Shown here: piece after piece, positions 25,342-34,514 of the stretch | Numbering within the stretch: the stretch's first letter is position 1 | How the letters are laid out: each line of letters begins with the position of its first letter | NCBI RefSeq assembly: GCF_015206815.1 | Contig: NZ_JADEXZ010000002.1 | Coordinates: 1-64,000 of the forward strand | Length of the DNA stretch: 64,000 nucleotides | Source of the DNA: Fortiea sp. LEGE XX443 | Lineage (GTDB): Bacteria > Cyanobacteriota > Cyanobacteriia > Cyanobacteriales > Nostocaceae | Reading direction: 5' to 3' | The notes under the pieces: generated by a model | What the model was told of the DNA's origin: nothing | The model's input: only the letters and a program-made list of their open reading frames with translations | Database searches by the model: none | Translations under genes and position numbers: made by a program

Positions 25342-25608
25342 CTACGCCTTGTGAGCTTCTGCATAAATCCTTAATGCCGCAGTCATTTTCTTTTCATAAT
25401 CCTCACCCTGAGCTTGAAACCAAGCCAGTGTGTTGGGATCTACTTGAACAAGAACATTTAATGGGTTTACGGGTTTCCACCATCGTGACTTATTGAAAAA
25501 CTCCTCAGTCAACGGCGGAATATCAGAGGTGTCTATTTCTTCTTCCGTGAGTGAGTCAATCTTCTCCCAATTCGTCTCTGAGGTACTGTTCATATCGTTT
25601 TCGTTCAT
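25342..25608 (-). CDS. brnA: BrnA-type antitoxin
   Basis: An 88-residue acidic protein with the C-terminal BrnA motif (VDPNTLAWFQAQGEDYEKKMTAALRIYAEAH), a ribbon-helix-helix-like DNA-binding end preceded by an acidic N-terminal arm. It overlaps the end of the toxin gene by 53 bp, and the in-frame ATG at 25593 is an alternative start. It should neutralise BrnT and repress the operon. Confidence 0.85.
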   Translation of the reverse strand: MNENDMNSTSETNWEKIDSLTEEEIDTSDIPPLTEEFFNKSRWWKPVNPLNVLVQVDPNTLAWFQAQGEDYEKKMTAALRIYAEAHKA

Positions 25609-25849
25609 AAGGCAGAGCTTTGCGAAGTGAAATAATACGAATTGTTTGCTCGTCTAGTTCTGTAAAGACTACAACTACCACACGTCCATCAAGTATCCCA
25701 ATTCCGATCCATCGATCTTCTCCGTAGTCTTGCCGTTCATCAAGGGAAATACGGAGAGGTAGTGTGAACACTCTAGATGCGTCTGCAAAGTCAAGATTAT
25801 GCTTTGCGATATTTGCTTGGTTCTTTTGCTGATCCCACTCAAATTTCAT
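25556..25849 (-). CDS. brnT: BrnT-type ribonuclease toxin
   Basis: A 97-residue protein: MKFEWDQQKNQANIAKHNLDF at the start, then DERQDYGEDRWIGIG and RIISLRKALPYERKRYEQY. This matches BrnT throughout (RelE-like fold, mRNA cleavage under stress). It is followed by brnA in the usual toxin-first order. The GAC/TGA context around 25849 has no strong ribosome-binding site, as is common for toxins. Confidence 0.88.
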   Translation of the reverse strand: MKFEWDQQKNQANIAKHNLDFADASRVFTLPLRISLDERQDYGEDRWIGIGILDGRVVVVVFTELDEQTIRIISLRKALPYERKRYEQYLRDELGED

Positions 25850-26125
25850 GTCTTGATTTTAGCGGATTCCCATTCCGTGCCTCAAGAACTGCCTCTCTAA
25901 ACTCAAAGCCCCACCCACCAAAGCTTCATTGCACTTCTGGAGGTTAGGTGAAGGCGCGTAAGAGATATTCGTAACAATATAGTCAATCTATAATTGCGCC
26001 GTAACCCAAAACCAAATCATCATGTTTTTAAAGAATTATTTCCGTATGTGAAAAGATATTATCCGAAAAAGCATAACAGACAGAACTTTTCCGTATATTA
26101 AGATTTAAAGAATATTGACTATTGA

Positions 26126-28132
26126 CTATTTACCCTTAGCCTTTGTATGCTTCTCTTCCTGGCTACCCAGAACAATGGGAATGGTGAAATGAAACTGACT
26201 ACCTTGGTCTTTGCCTATTGACTCTGCCCAAATTTTCCCACCCCACCCGTTGACAATTTGACGACAAATTGCTAATCCTAGCCCCGTGCCACCTGCGGTA
26301 CGCCGTAGCGCTCCCTCTTCTTGATAGAAGCGGTCAAACACCACTTCCAGACGATTGGGTTCGATACCGCGTCCAGTATCAGCCACGGTGACTTCGACCA
26401 TCTGAGTGTCATCGTGAATGGCTTGAATAGAAATTTCCCCCTCTGATGGCGTAAATTTGCAAGCGTTATCTATAAGTTTTGCCAATACTTCCACCAGCCA
26501 ATCACCATCTGCTCTAATCAAAGGCAGGTTTTCGGCAATTTGTGTCTTGATTTTGGGTGGATCATCCATTGTGGGGCGGGTACGAATGCGGCTGAGTGCT
26601 AAATCCACACATTCCTGCAAGGTGAGTGATTCTGGATGCCATTCCACACGACCACTTTCGAGGTTAGAAAGGGTGAGAAAATCTTGGACTAGTTTCCGCA
26701 TCCGTTCAGAATCGGTAAGGGCGGTGTTCAACATAATCTGCTGTAATTCCAGAGGCATATCAGGCTCACTGGCGAGGCTTTCTAAGCATACTTGAATGGT
26801 AGATAAGGGGGTACGCAGTTCATGCCCTGTGATGGCTATCAAATTGCTGCGAGTGCGATCGAGGGCTTCTAGCTGCTGGTTGAGTTCTTCTAAGTTGGCG
26901 TAAGCTTCTGCTTGAATCAGGGCGGCTCCGATTTGGGTGGCGATCGCTTTTACCAAATCAAATTCCCCTGGTTGCCACTGGTGGGGTGGTAAGCTGCAAT
27001 AGTGTAATTCGATAACGCCTAGCTGTCGTCCCTGAGATAACACTGGTTCCATCAACCAAGAATGAATACTAAATTTTTTGGCGATTAAGGACAGTGTTGC
27101 TGAACTACTGATTCGCAAGTCGTTCAGTGTATCCGCCACGCAAACACCTTCGCCTTGCTGCACAACTTCCTGAAATAAAAGATTATTATCTAAATCCCAG
27201 GTTTGTCCGTACACAGATAAAACACCAGGAGTTAAAAACTCGTGTTCAATTATGGCCTGTGCTTCTGTCGCTTGAGCGCGGTAAATTAAACAACGATTAG
27301 CCCCTAAGTGTTGCCCTAGTTCTTGGGCGGCGATTTGCAAAACTTCATGGGGATCGAGCGATCGCCGAATAGCTGTACTAATAGAGTTGACTAAGCGTTC
27401 TTTTCGTGCTTGGGCAATAATTGAGCGATAGGCTTTGTGCAATTTATACTGACTAGCTTGCAAATAAGTCACCAATCGCTGCACAAATGGGTCTGTATCA
27501 ATATCGCAAGCAAATTCGGTTTGTCCGATTTGAGAGTAAGTTCTTGGCTCCCCAATGCCAAACCGTTGACGTGCCTCCTTCATTTTGCTGGCTAGGTCTG
27601 GTCTATAAACTAAAATCCTGTCTAATAGCAATTGTGCTGCTTTGATGCTAACTCCCCGCTCCGATGTCCAAATGCCCTCAAACCTACGTGCTGTGTCTAT
27701 GTCAAGACTAGAGCTAAATTCTGGTACTTGCTGATTTTTGGCAATGGAGCCGAGGCTTTCCCGACACACCAAGCAAGTAGCATAGTTATCAGCAATTACC
27801 ACTAAGTGCCACTCTTGAGTTAAAGCATCATCTGCTTCAAAGGCAACTTTTTCATAGTATTCCGAGCTGTTGGCAAAGTCCGTTTCCGGTGCAGATAAGA
27901 CGTATATTTGATTACTGCATTGCGCCAGCCTTTGATAGCGATGGGCTTCTTGGCGATAAAATCGCTCTCGTTGAAAGGTCGCAATTATCAAGGGCTTATC
28001 TAAAGTCGCCGCCAAAACCTGATCTTCCATCGCGTGGGAGAGGGCGGTTAGTGAAGCTTTGAAGTATAGCTGGGGACGGAGGTAAGGGATGGACTGTAGC
28101 AGATCACTCAGCACGGAAGTCGAAATGCTCAT
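26126..28132 (-). CDS. DICT-GAF sensor histidine kinase
   Basis: A 668-residue hybrid-free sensor kinase. Residues about 1-140 form a DICT domain, common in cyanobacterial signalling proteins. A GAF domain spans about 250-410 (LQIAAQELGQHLGANRCLIYRA at its start is only partly quoted here). A HisKA domain carries the phospho-histidine in ITGHELRTPLS, and the HATPase domain has DNACKFT, DTGRGI and GTGLGLAI boxes. There are no membrane segments, so it should be cytosolic. No response regulator is adjacent, and the signal is unknown. Confidence 0.9.
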   Translation of the reverse strand: MSISTSVLSDLLQSIPYLRPQLYFKASLTALSHAMEDQVLAATLDKPLIIATFQRERFYRQEAHRYQRLAQCSNQIYVLSAPETDFANSSEYYEKVAFEADDALTQEWHLVVIADNYATCLVCRESLGSIAKNQQVPEFSSSLDIDTARRFEGIWTSERGVSIKAAQLLLDRILVYRPDLASKMKEARQRFGIGEPRTYSQIGQTEFACDIDTDPFVQRLVTYLQASQYKLHKAYRSIIAQARKERLVNSISTAIRRSLDPHEVLQIAAQELGQHLGANRCLIYRAQATEAQAIIEHEFLTPGVLSVYGQTWDLDNNLLFQEVVQQGEGVCVADTLNDLRISSSATLSLIAKKFSIHSWLMEPVLSQGRQLGVIELHYCSLPPHQWQPGEFDLVKAIATQIGAALIQAEAYANLEELNQQLEALDRTRSNLIAITGHELRTPLSTIQVCLESLASEPDMPLELQQIMLNTALTDSERMRKLVQDFLTLSNLESGRVEWHPESLTLQECVDLALSRIRTRPTMDDPPKIKTQIAENLPLIRADGDWLVEVLAKLIDNACKFTPSEGEISIQAIHDDTQMVEVTVADTGRGIEPNRLEVVFDRFYQEEGALRRTAGGTGLGLAICRQIVNGWGGKIWAESIGKDQGSQFHFTIPIVLGSQEEKHTKAKGK

Positions 28133-28894
28133 GAATATTCTTTAAGGAGCCACTTTCACAGAAAAGATCCACGTCACAGCTGCATTGTACAAATTACAAC
28201 GGACTCTCAAGCTAGGTAAACAGTTGCATTATGTAAAGAATCCTAAACTGCACTGTTACAAGGCAGTTGCAGTGATTTGCTTCCACTCAATGCTGCTAAA
28301 AGTCAAAATACTGTATGTTCAACTTTTAGTCTTCAGATGGCAAGTTACTCTGCCCAAATGCACGAGGAGGAGTGCCTGTAAGTTTCTTTACAAATGTCTT
28401 AGCCTAGAGTTGAAAATAGACCAAGAACGGCAATAAATACCGTTTGCACCTTAGCATAGAAGGGCGTACACGTGGCGTAGCCATTCGCAACAGATGCTGT
28501 GGTCTTAACCTAAATGTAGTTGTTTAACATCGGGACGTTTTAAATAATAAGCTACTAAGCTCAATATACATTCTCGGTCAGTTCGGCTATTGAGTTAAGC
28601 AAAAGTTTATTTACGTAGCTTTATTTTGAAAATAGAAGATAAAACTAGTAAAGGCAGAGTATATACCAGGGTTGATGTAATCTTAAGTGAAAATCCTCTA
28701 TTATCAGCCTTGACTTTAAACTTAAACAATATAAATTTATAAAGATTTGTTATGTAAATTTTGTCAAACAAGTTTTCCATAACGTCTTTTTTACAGTTCT
28801 GAGCAGTATTCTTTTGTTTAGACTTTACTGCTGTTGAACCCATCAAAGTTACTAAGACTACGACAACATAGCCCTGTACACGGAACTTTGGCTG
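28133..28894. other. Intergenic stretch between histidine kinase and glucosidase
   Basis: 762 bp. A 79-codon minus-strand frame (28607-28846) and an 83-codon plus-strand frame (28185-28436) exist but lack ribosome-binding sites, domain signatures and coding-like composition, so I do not call them genes. A tract near 28600-28760 is very A+T rich. Nothing else recognised. Confidence 0.5.
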
Positions 28895-31186
28895 ATGACA
28901 CCGGATTTGCTAATCACCCAAGAAAAAATTTCTTTGGACGGAAAGACTTTTATCCCAGCAGAACAACTTCCTATCCCAGAATGGCCTTGTGTTGTAAGTG
29001 AAAGACCACAACCAACCCTGACGGTTAAAGATGATGATTTATTCCTCGTCACAGATACAATGGGGAACATTTCAGGCTGTTCCCTGAATGATGGCAACCC
29101 CAGTATGGGATTGTTTTGTTGTGATACGCGATTTCTTAACCGTCTGGAACTGCAAATTGAAGGGCGATCGCCTATACTCCTGGGCAGCACGGCGGAAAAA
29201 GGATTTTCCCTGACAGTTTTGTGTACTAATCCCAGAATCGACGAAGGACTCAAAGCCGATAATGTGGGCATTCGCCGAGAAATCGTCCTCAATGGCGCAC
29301 TATTTGAAGAAATAGAAGTATCAAACTACAGTACAAGCACTGTCAGTTTTGAACTCAGTATTAGCTTTGATGCAGATTTTGTTGATTTGTTTGAAGTGCG
29401 AGGCTATGGTCGAGATCAACGAGGTAAGCTTTTACGCCAAGTAGAACCTACCCATGAAGAAGGTACAGTCTTAAGTGGCGATCGCACCGGGTCTTTTCAA
29501 ACTCAGCAACCGATACACAAAGAAGAATTCTTGACATTGGCTTATCAAGGTCTAGATGGCTTGGTGATGGAATCTCGTATCCAATTTCAGCATCGCCTAC
29601 CAGACTACTTCAAAGGTTACACAGCGGTGTGGAAGCTAGAGTTAGCATCTCATGAAACCCAAAAGCTGGGCTACCGCATCAATTTGTTAACTAACAACAC
29701 CTCTAGTTCTACCGTCAGTGCAGCTTTTACCTTAGGACAGGCCAAAGCCGCAGAATTGATGGAAGAACAACATTGGGTGCAACAAATTACCCGCATTAGC
29801 TCAGACAAAAGTTTATTCAACCGTGTAATCGATCGCGCCGAGCAAGATTTGTATTTGTTGCGCCAGTCTTTCGGTAAGTACAAGACTGTTTCCGCTGGCG
29901 TACCTTGGTTTTCAGCACTGTTTGGGCGAGATTCTCTAATTACGGCTTCCCAAACCTTGATGTTAAACCCCCAAATTGCCAAAGAAACTTTGATGTTGCT
30001 GGCAGCATACCAGGGTAAAACTGAGGATGATTGGCGGGAAGAAGAATTAGGTAAGATTCTGCACGAGTTACGCTTGGGGGAAATGGCTCGTTGTCAAGAA
30101 ATTCCCCATACACCTTACTACGGCACAGTTGATGCTACGCCTCTGTGGTTGATGTTGTATGCAGAATACTACGCTTGGACTCACGACCAAGAAACTGTAG
30201 AACAGCTTTGGCCACATGCTTTAGCCGCAATGGAGTGGATTGATCGCAATCTTCAAGAAACAGGCTATCTTACCTATTCCCGTAGATCCAAGCGCGGTTT
30301 GGCTAACCAAGGCTGGAAAGATTCAGGGGACTGTATTGTTGACCGGAAGGGAGATTTAGCTAACGGCCACATTGCCTTATGTGAAGTGCAAGCTTATGTT
30401 TACGCAGCCAAGATGCGCCTGTCCGAATTTGCCAAAATGAAAAAGCGCCTGGATTTAGCAGACCGTTGGCAAGAAGAAGCCAGAAATCTCAAGGTGCGTT
30501 TCAATCGAGATTTTTGGATGGAAGACCAAGATTTCTGCGCCTTAGCTTTAGATGGCGATGGCAAACAGGTGGATAGTATTACATCTAACCCTGGCCATTG
30601 TTTACACTTAGGCATTTTTACCCCCGAAAGAGCCTACAGTGTGGCAGAAAGGTTACGCGCACCAGATATGTTTAATGGTTGGGGTATTCGGACTTTGAGC
30701 AGTTTGTCTCCTGCTTATAATCCGATGGGTTATCATATTGGCTCAGTGTGGCCTCATGATAATTCTATAATTGCGATGGGTTTGCGATCGCTCGGTTTAG
30801 TCGATCAAGCCTTGGAACTTTTTCAAGGTTTATTCGACATGACGAGTACACAGCCTTACCAACGTCCTCCAGAACTTTTGTGCGGCTACGAACGTAATGG
30901 TGATCATGCTCCCATACAGTATCCAGTCGCTTGTACACCGCAGGCTTGGGCGACTGGTAGTGTCTTCCAACTGCTGCAAATGATCGTCAATTTAGTGCCT
31001 GACGCTCAAAATAACTGCTTACGAATTATCGACCCCGCTTTACCAGAGTCGATTAATCATCTGTCATTTCATAATTTGCGAGTTGGCCCGACTATCCTAG
31101 ATTTGGAATTCGAGCGTTCTGGTAGTACTACTGCTTGTCGCGTAGCTAAAAAACGTGGCAATCTCCGGGTAGTTATCGAAGCGTAA
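28895..31186 (+). CDS. Amylo-alpha-1,6-glucosidase / glycogen debranching-type glycosidase
   Basis: A 763-residue protein. The N-terminal domain (about 30-235) is the bacterial GDE_N type (DDLFLVTDTMGNISG, MGLFCCDTRFL). The (alpha/alpha)6 catalytic domain (about 300-690) shows SAGVPWFSALFGRDSL, TPLWLMLYAEYYAWT, NQGWKDSGDCI and GYHIGSVWPHDNS, with the family's acidic residues. Members hydrolyse alpha-1,6 branches or related glucosides such as glucosylglycerate-type substrates. The exact substrate is uncertain. ATG 28895 is supported by alignment of the N terminus. It is convergent with the DUF2973 gene through a shared hairpin. Confidence 0.9.
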   Translation: MTPDLLITQEKISLDGKTFIPAEQLPIPEWPCVVSERPQPTLTVKDDDLFLVTDTMGNISGCSLNDGNPSMGLFCCDTRFLNRLELQIEGRSPILLGSTAEKGFSLTVLCTNPRIDEGLKADNVGIRREIVLNGALFEEIEVSNYSTSTVSFELSISFDADFVDLFEVRGYGRDQRGKLLRQVEPTHEEGTVLSGDRTGSFQTQQPIHKEEFLTLAYQGLDGLVMESRIQFQHRLPDYFKGYTAVWKLELASHETQKLGYRINLLTNNTSSSTVSAAFTLGQAKAAELMEEQHWVQQITRISSDKSLFNRVIDRAEQDLYLLRQSFGKYKTVSAGVPWFSALFGRDSLITASQTLMLNPQIAKETLMLLAAYQGKTEDDWREEELGKILHELRLGEMARCQEIPHTPYYGTVDATPLWLMLYAEYYAWTHDQETVEQLWPHALAAMEWIDRNLQETGYLTYSRRSKRGLANQGWKDSGDCIVDRKGDLANGHIALCEVQAYVYAAKMRLSEFAKMKKRLDLADRWQEEARNLKVRFNRDFWMEDQDFCALALDGDGKQVDSITSNPGHCLHLGIFTPERAYSVAERLRAPDMFNGWGIRTLSSLSPAYNPMGYHIGSVWPHDNSIIAMGLRSLGLVDQALELFQGLFDMTSTQPYQRPPELLCGYERNGDHAPIQYPVACTPQAWATGSVFQLLQMIVNLVPDAQNNCLRIIDPALPESINHLSFHNLRVGPTILDLEFERSGSTTACRVAKKRGNLRVVIEA

Positions 31187-31208
31187 TCTTCAAAGATGAA
31201 GTATCAAT

Positions 31209-31252
31209 GATGAAGTATAAAGTCTCGAAAAAGAAAGATTTTATACTTCATC
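31209..31252. terminator. Bidirectional terminator-type hairpin
   Basis: Perfect 13-bp inverted repeat GATGAAGTATAAA (31209-31221) and TTTATACTTCATC (31240-31252), between the convergent glucosidase and DUF2973 genes. The loop is 18 bases. Confidence 0.6.
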
Positions 31253-31254
31253 TT

Positions 31255-31572
31255 CTAGAACTCCTGATTTTCGCTCTTTTGTCCTGGAGAAGCTTCATAA
31301 AGAGCATCTAGCTGTTGCCGAGCATCTTCAACGTTGATAGAACGCATGACCAAAAGTGGTTCTTTAATTAAATTACCTGCGCTATCCAATAATTCAGGAT
31401 GGGGTGCAAACTGATTTTTAGACGCAAAATAACCTTGATTACCCATTGCGGAAGATTTAACTGGATAATTTCGCTCTCGGTCAAAACTAAACATGACTAG
31501 ATTGCGAATTAAATTGGCGACAGCAATACAAGCAAGAATCGTAAAAGCAAGAATGTAAAGTAGGTGCAACAT
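31255..31572 (-). CDS. DUF2973 cyanobacterial small membrane protein
   Basis: A 105-residue protein with one N-terminal membrane helix (LHLLYILAFTILACIAVANLI) and a soluble tail with RNYPVKSSAMGNQGYF and HPELLDSAGNLIKEPLLVMRS, typical of the DUF2973 family found only in cyanobacteria. Function unknown. The ATG at 31572 puts the helix at the very start. The ATG at 31596 would add eight residues. The neighbour 31828 encodes DUF2605, a frequent partner, on the same strand. Confidence 0.85.
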   Translation of the reverse strand: MLHLLYILAFTILACIAVANLIRNLVMFSFDRERNYPVKSSAMGNQGYFASKNQFAPHPELLDSAGNLIKEPLLVMRSINVEDARQQLDALYEASPGQKSENQEF

Positions 31573-31827
31573 AGGGGTTTCCTCAAGAGGTAGCAAGTTT
31601 AAAAAGCTTATAATGAAAAACTTCGCTGATTTTTTGAATTACAGCGGGTGTAAATGTTTAACGCACTTTTGGTACGCCTTTATTATTTATGTGGTGAAAT
31701 TTGTCAACTGTTATTCAATTTACGGTAGCATAGGATACATTATTTGTTAATAAAAAATTTATTAAGTATTTTATAGTATCTATGCAATTGATATCATGTA
31801 TCACGGGTCTTAACTAGTAGCTACACC

Positions 31828-32145
31828 TTAATTTTCTTGTGCTTGCCGGAAGTGCATAGCCACATTCCAACACTCTGTCACCAATTGATGCCAAGGCATT
31901 AAAGTTGTCATATCAATTCCGACTTGTTTATCAGTGGCTGTAAACAGCATTTTTGTCGTGTTCACTTCTGCTTGTGCTTGCTTGACTCGTAATAGCAGAT
32001 CAGATTGTTCTTGATGACTCATAAATGAGAGTTGCTCTGTTTCCAAAAAATTACGCGATCGCGCAAACCAATATTGGAAGTCTTCTAACAAAGGCTCTAA
32101 AACAGTTTTTAGCAACTCAGTCCCTGGTAAATTTGAGTCTTGCAT
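31828..32145 (-). CDS. DUF2605 cyanobacterial protein
   Basis: About 105 residues, all helical in appearance. It contains LLKTVLEPLLEDFQYWFARSRN and MTTLMPWHQLVTECWNVAMHFR, characteristic of DUF2605. Function unknown. The ATG at 32145 (MQDSNLPGTE) is preferred to the ATG at 32175. It precedes the DUF2973 gene by about 255 bp on the same strand, a linkage common in this phylum. Confidence 0.82.
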   Translation of the reverse strand: MQDSNLPGTELLKTVLEPLLEDFQYWFARSRNFLETEQLSFMSHQEQSDLLLRVKQAQAEVNTTKMLFTATDKQVGIDMTTLMPWHQLVTECWNVAMHFRQAQEN

Positions 32146-32507
32146 AGATATGAAGGATACTTCTATTTCTCTCATTAATATTAACGTTTTTTACAAAACT
32201 TAATATTATTATATGCTATGTCTACAGAAAGATTTCCAAAAAATCTGTCATAATCATTACAAAAATTAACTTTTTTTCTAAACAGAACACATTTTTTTAG
32301 CCATAGCTATGATATGTAGAGTGAAGACTTGCTGCAACTGATTTCATGAAATTGCTCTACATGGAATGATGAAGCGATCGCATAGAGAATGCTAGAGTTC
32401 ATCCAGTACAGCTAAAAGTCTGTCAAGCTGAAAGATAACCCTATGTTATATTTGGGTAGGTTTTCAGGATTTTAACTAATAAATTACCTTTTGCAATCAC
32501 TTCGCCA
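32146..32507. other. Upstream region of thrS
   Basis: 362 bp between two divergent genes. It is A+T rich with one HIP1 site near 32374. It must hold promoters for both genes, but I cannot place -10 or -35 boxes with confidence, and there is no T-box-like structure visible. Confidence 0.4.
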
Positions 32508-34349
32508 ATGGTTCAGCAGCCGATGTCGCCTAATCAAGATCCGCACAACGCAGAACAACCAGCAAAAATATATTTACCCCGTACCAGCGAATCAGAAACA
32601 TTAAAAAAGATTCGTCACACAACATCCCATGTGATGGCAATGGCAGTGCAGAAGCTGTTTCCCAAGGCGCAAGTTACAATCGGCCCCTGGATAGAAAATG
32701 GATTTTATTACGACTTTGATAGTCCAGAGCCATTTACTGACAAAGACATCAAAACCATCCAAAAAGAGATGGTTAAGATTATCAATCGCAAATTGCCAGT
32801 CAATCGAGAAGAAGTCAGCCGGGAAGAAGCCGAACGCCGCATCAAAGAAATCAACGAACCTTATAAATTAGAAATTCTGGCGGATCTGAAAGAACCAATC
32901 ACCATTTATCACCTAGGGAACGAATGGTGGGACTTGTGCGCCGGCCCCCATGTCGAAAACACCAAGGATTTGAACCCTAAAGCCATCGATTTAGAAAGCG
33001 TTGCGGGTGCTTATTGGCGTGGGGATGAAACCAAAGCGCAATTGCAGCGGATTTATGGTACTGCTTGGGAAACTCCAGAACAACTAGCTGAGTACAAACG
33101 CCGCAAAGAAGAAGCACTGCGCCGAGATCATCGCAAACTTGGTAAGGAACTCGGATTATTTATCTTTTCCGATCAAGTGGGGCCGGGTTTGCCGTTGTGG
33201 ACACCTAAAGGTACTTTGTTGCGGAGTATTTTAGAAGACTTCCTGAAGCAGGAACAGCTAAAGCGCGGCTATTTACCTGTGGTAACTCCCCACATTGCCA
33301 GAGTGGATTTATTTAAAACTTCTGGACACTGGCAAAAGTATAAAGAAGATATGTTTCCCTTAATGGCAGAGGATGAAGCCGCAGCTTTACTTGAGCAAGG
33401 CTTTGTCCTCAAGCCGATGAATTGCCCCTTTCACATCCAAATATATAAGAGCGAGTTGCGTTCTTATCGGGAATTACCGATGCGCTTGGCAGAGTTCGGC
33501 ACTGTTTACCGCTACGAACAATCAGGGGAATTAGGCGGTTTAACTAGGGTGCGCGGCTTTACTGTGGATGACTCCCACTTATTTGTTACCCCAGAACAGT
33601 TAGACAACGAATTCCTCAACGTAGTCGATTTGATTTTGTCGGTGTTCAAGAGTCTGCAATTAAAGAACTTCAAAGCTAGACTTAGTTTTCGTGACCCTGC
33701 TAGTGATAAATATATCGGTTCTGATGAAGCTTGGGAAAAAGCTCAAGGTGCAATTCGCCGCGCCGTAGAACAGCTGGGAATGGATCACTTTGAAGGTATT
33801 GGGGAAGCAGCTTTTTACGGGCCAAAACTCGACTTTATCTTCCAAGACGCTTTGGAAAGAGAATGGCAATTAGGAACCGTGCAAGTTGATTACAACTTAC
33901 CAGAACGTTTTGATTTAGAGTATGTCGCTGAAGATGGTTCGCGCAAGCGTCCGGTAATGATTCACCGCGCACCTTTCGGTTCTTTAGAACGGCTGATTGG
34001 GATATTAATTGAAGAATATGCAGGTGATTTCCCCTTGTGGTTAGCACCTGTGCAGATTCGATTGCTATCTGTGAGTGATGCACAACTAGATTTTGCTAAA
34101 AATGTCGTAGCGAAAATGCTGATGTTGGGTATCCGTGCGGAAGTTGACACCAGTGGCGATCGCTTGGGTAAATTAATCCGCAACGCCGAGAAAGACAAAA
34201 TACCCGTAATGGCAGTGGTAGGCGCGAAGGAAGTTGAAACCAACTCCTTAAGCATCCGTACCCGCGCTTCTGGGGAATTAGGCGCAATTTCTGTGGATGA
34301 AGTGGTAGAGAAGATGAAGAGTGCGATCGCAAATTTCGATAACTTCTAG
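32508..34349 (+). CDS. thrS: Threonyl-tRNA synthetase
   Basis: Class II synthetase of 613 residues that charges tRNA-Thr. It lacks the N-terminal TGS domain, as is common in cyanobacteria. The editing domain is kept, with HTTSH near residues 37-41 and CAGPH near 144-148. The catalytic core shows the zinc ligands Cys in MNCPFH, His in DDSHLF and His in MIHRAP, and the class II motifs YRYEQSG and GSLERLIGILIEEYAGDFP. The C-terminal anticodon domain starts near 515. An ATG six codons further in is a less likely start. Confidence 0.96.
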   Translation: MVQQPMSPNQDPHNAEQPAKIYLPRTSESETLKKIRHTTSHVMAMAVQKLFPKAQVTIGPWIENGFYYDFDSPEPFTDKDIKTIQKEMVKIINRKLPVNREEVSREEAERRIKEINEPYKLEILADLKEPITIYHLGNEWWDLCAGPHVENTKDLNPKAIDLESVAGAYWRGDETKAQLQRIYGTAWETPEQLAEYKRRKEEALRRDHRKLGKELGLFIFSDQVGPGLPLWTPKGTLLRSILEDFLKQEQLKRGYLPVVTPHIARVDLFKTSGHWQKYKEDMFPLMAEDEAAALLEQGFVLKPMNCPFHIQIYKSELRSYRELPMRLAEFGTVYRYEQSGELGGLTRVRGFTVDDSHLFVTPEQLDNEFLNVVDLILSVFKSLQLKNFKARLSFRDPASDKYIGSDEAWEKAQGAIRRAVEQLGMDHFEGIGEAAFYGPKLDFIFQDALEREWQLGTVQVDYNLPERFDLEYVAEDGSRKRPVMIHRAPFGSLERLIGILIEEYAGDFPLWLAPVQIRLLSVSDAQLDFAKNVVAKMLMLGIRAEVDTSGDRLGKLIRNAEKDKIPVMAVVGAKEVETNSLSIRTRASGELGAISVDEVVEKMKSAIANFDNF

Positions 34350-34358
34350 CAATTACTT

Positions 34359-34380
34359 GGCTGGGTGATGATACCCAGCC
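34359..34380 (+). terminator. Hairpin after thrS
   Basis: GGCTGGGT (34359-34366) pairs with ACCCAGCC (34373-34380) around GATGAT, ten bases after the thrS stop. It lacks a downstream T run on the plus strand, so termination there is plausible but weak. Confidence 0.45.
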
Positions 34381-34490
34381 GAAAAACTAATATTAACTAA
34401 TCATTCAGCTAATTAGACATCTTCGGGGCGGGAACAGGGAACAGAAGAGGAAACCTGCCATCACAATACTTCCAAACGGAAAAATAATTG

Positions 34491-34514
34491 CTTGACATTA
34501 ACATCAATGTCAAG
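34491..34514. promoter_or_regulatory. 9-6-9 perfect inverted repeat overlapping TTGACA
   Basis: CTTGACATT (34491-34499), six-base spacer AACATC, AATGTCAAG (34506-34514). The left arm contains a consensus -35 box TTGACA, and the element sits right at the 5' end of the metal ATPase gene. This is how metal-sensing MerR or ArsR/SmtB regulators usually bind, so it is a candidate operator. Confidence 0.55.

Noticed and set aside
28607-28846. A 79-codon minus-strand frame upstream of the glucosidase gene
   Set aside because: It lies in A+T-rich intergenic DNA, gives a Lys/Ile/Phe-rich peptide without known motif, and has no convincing ribosome-binding site.
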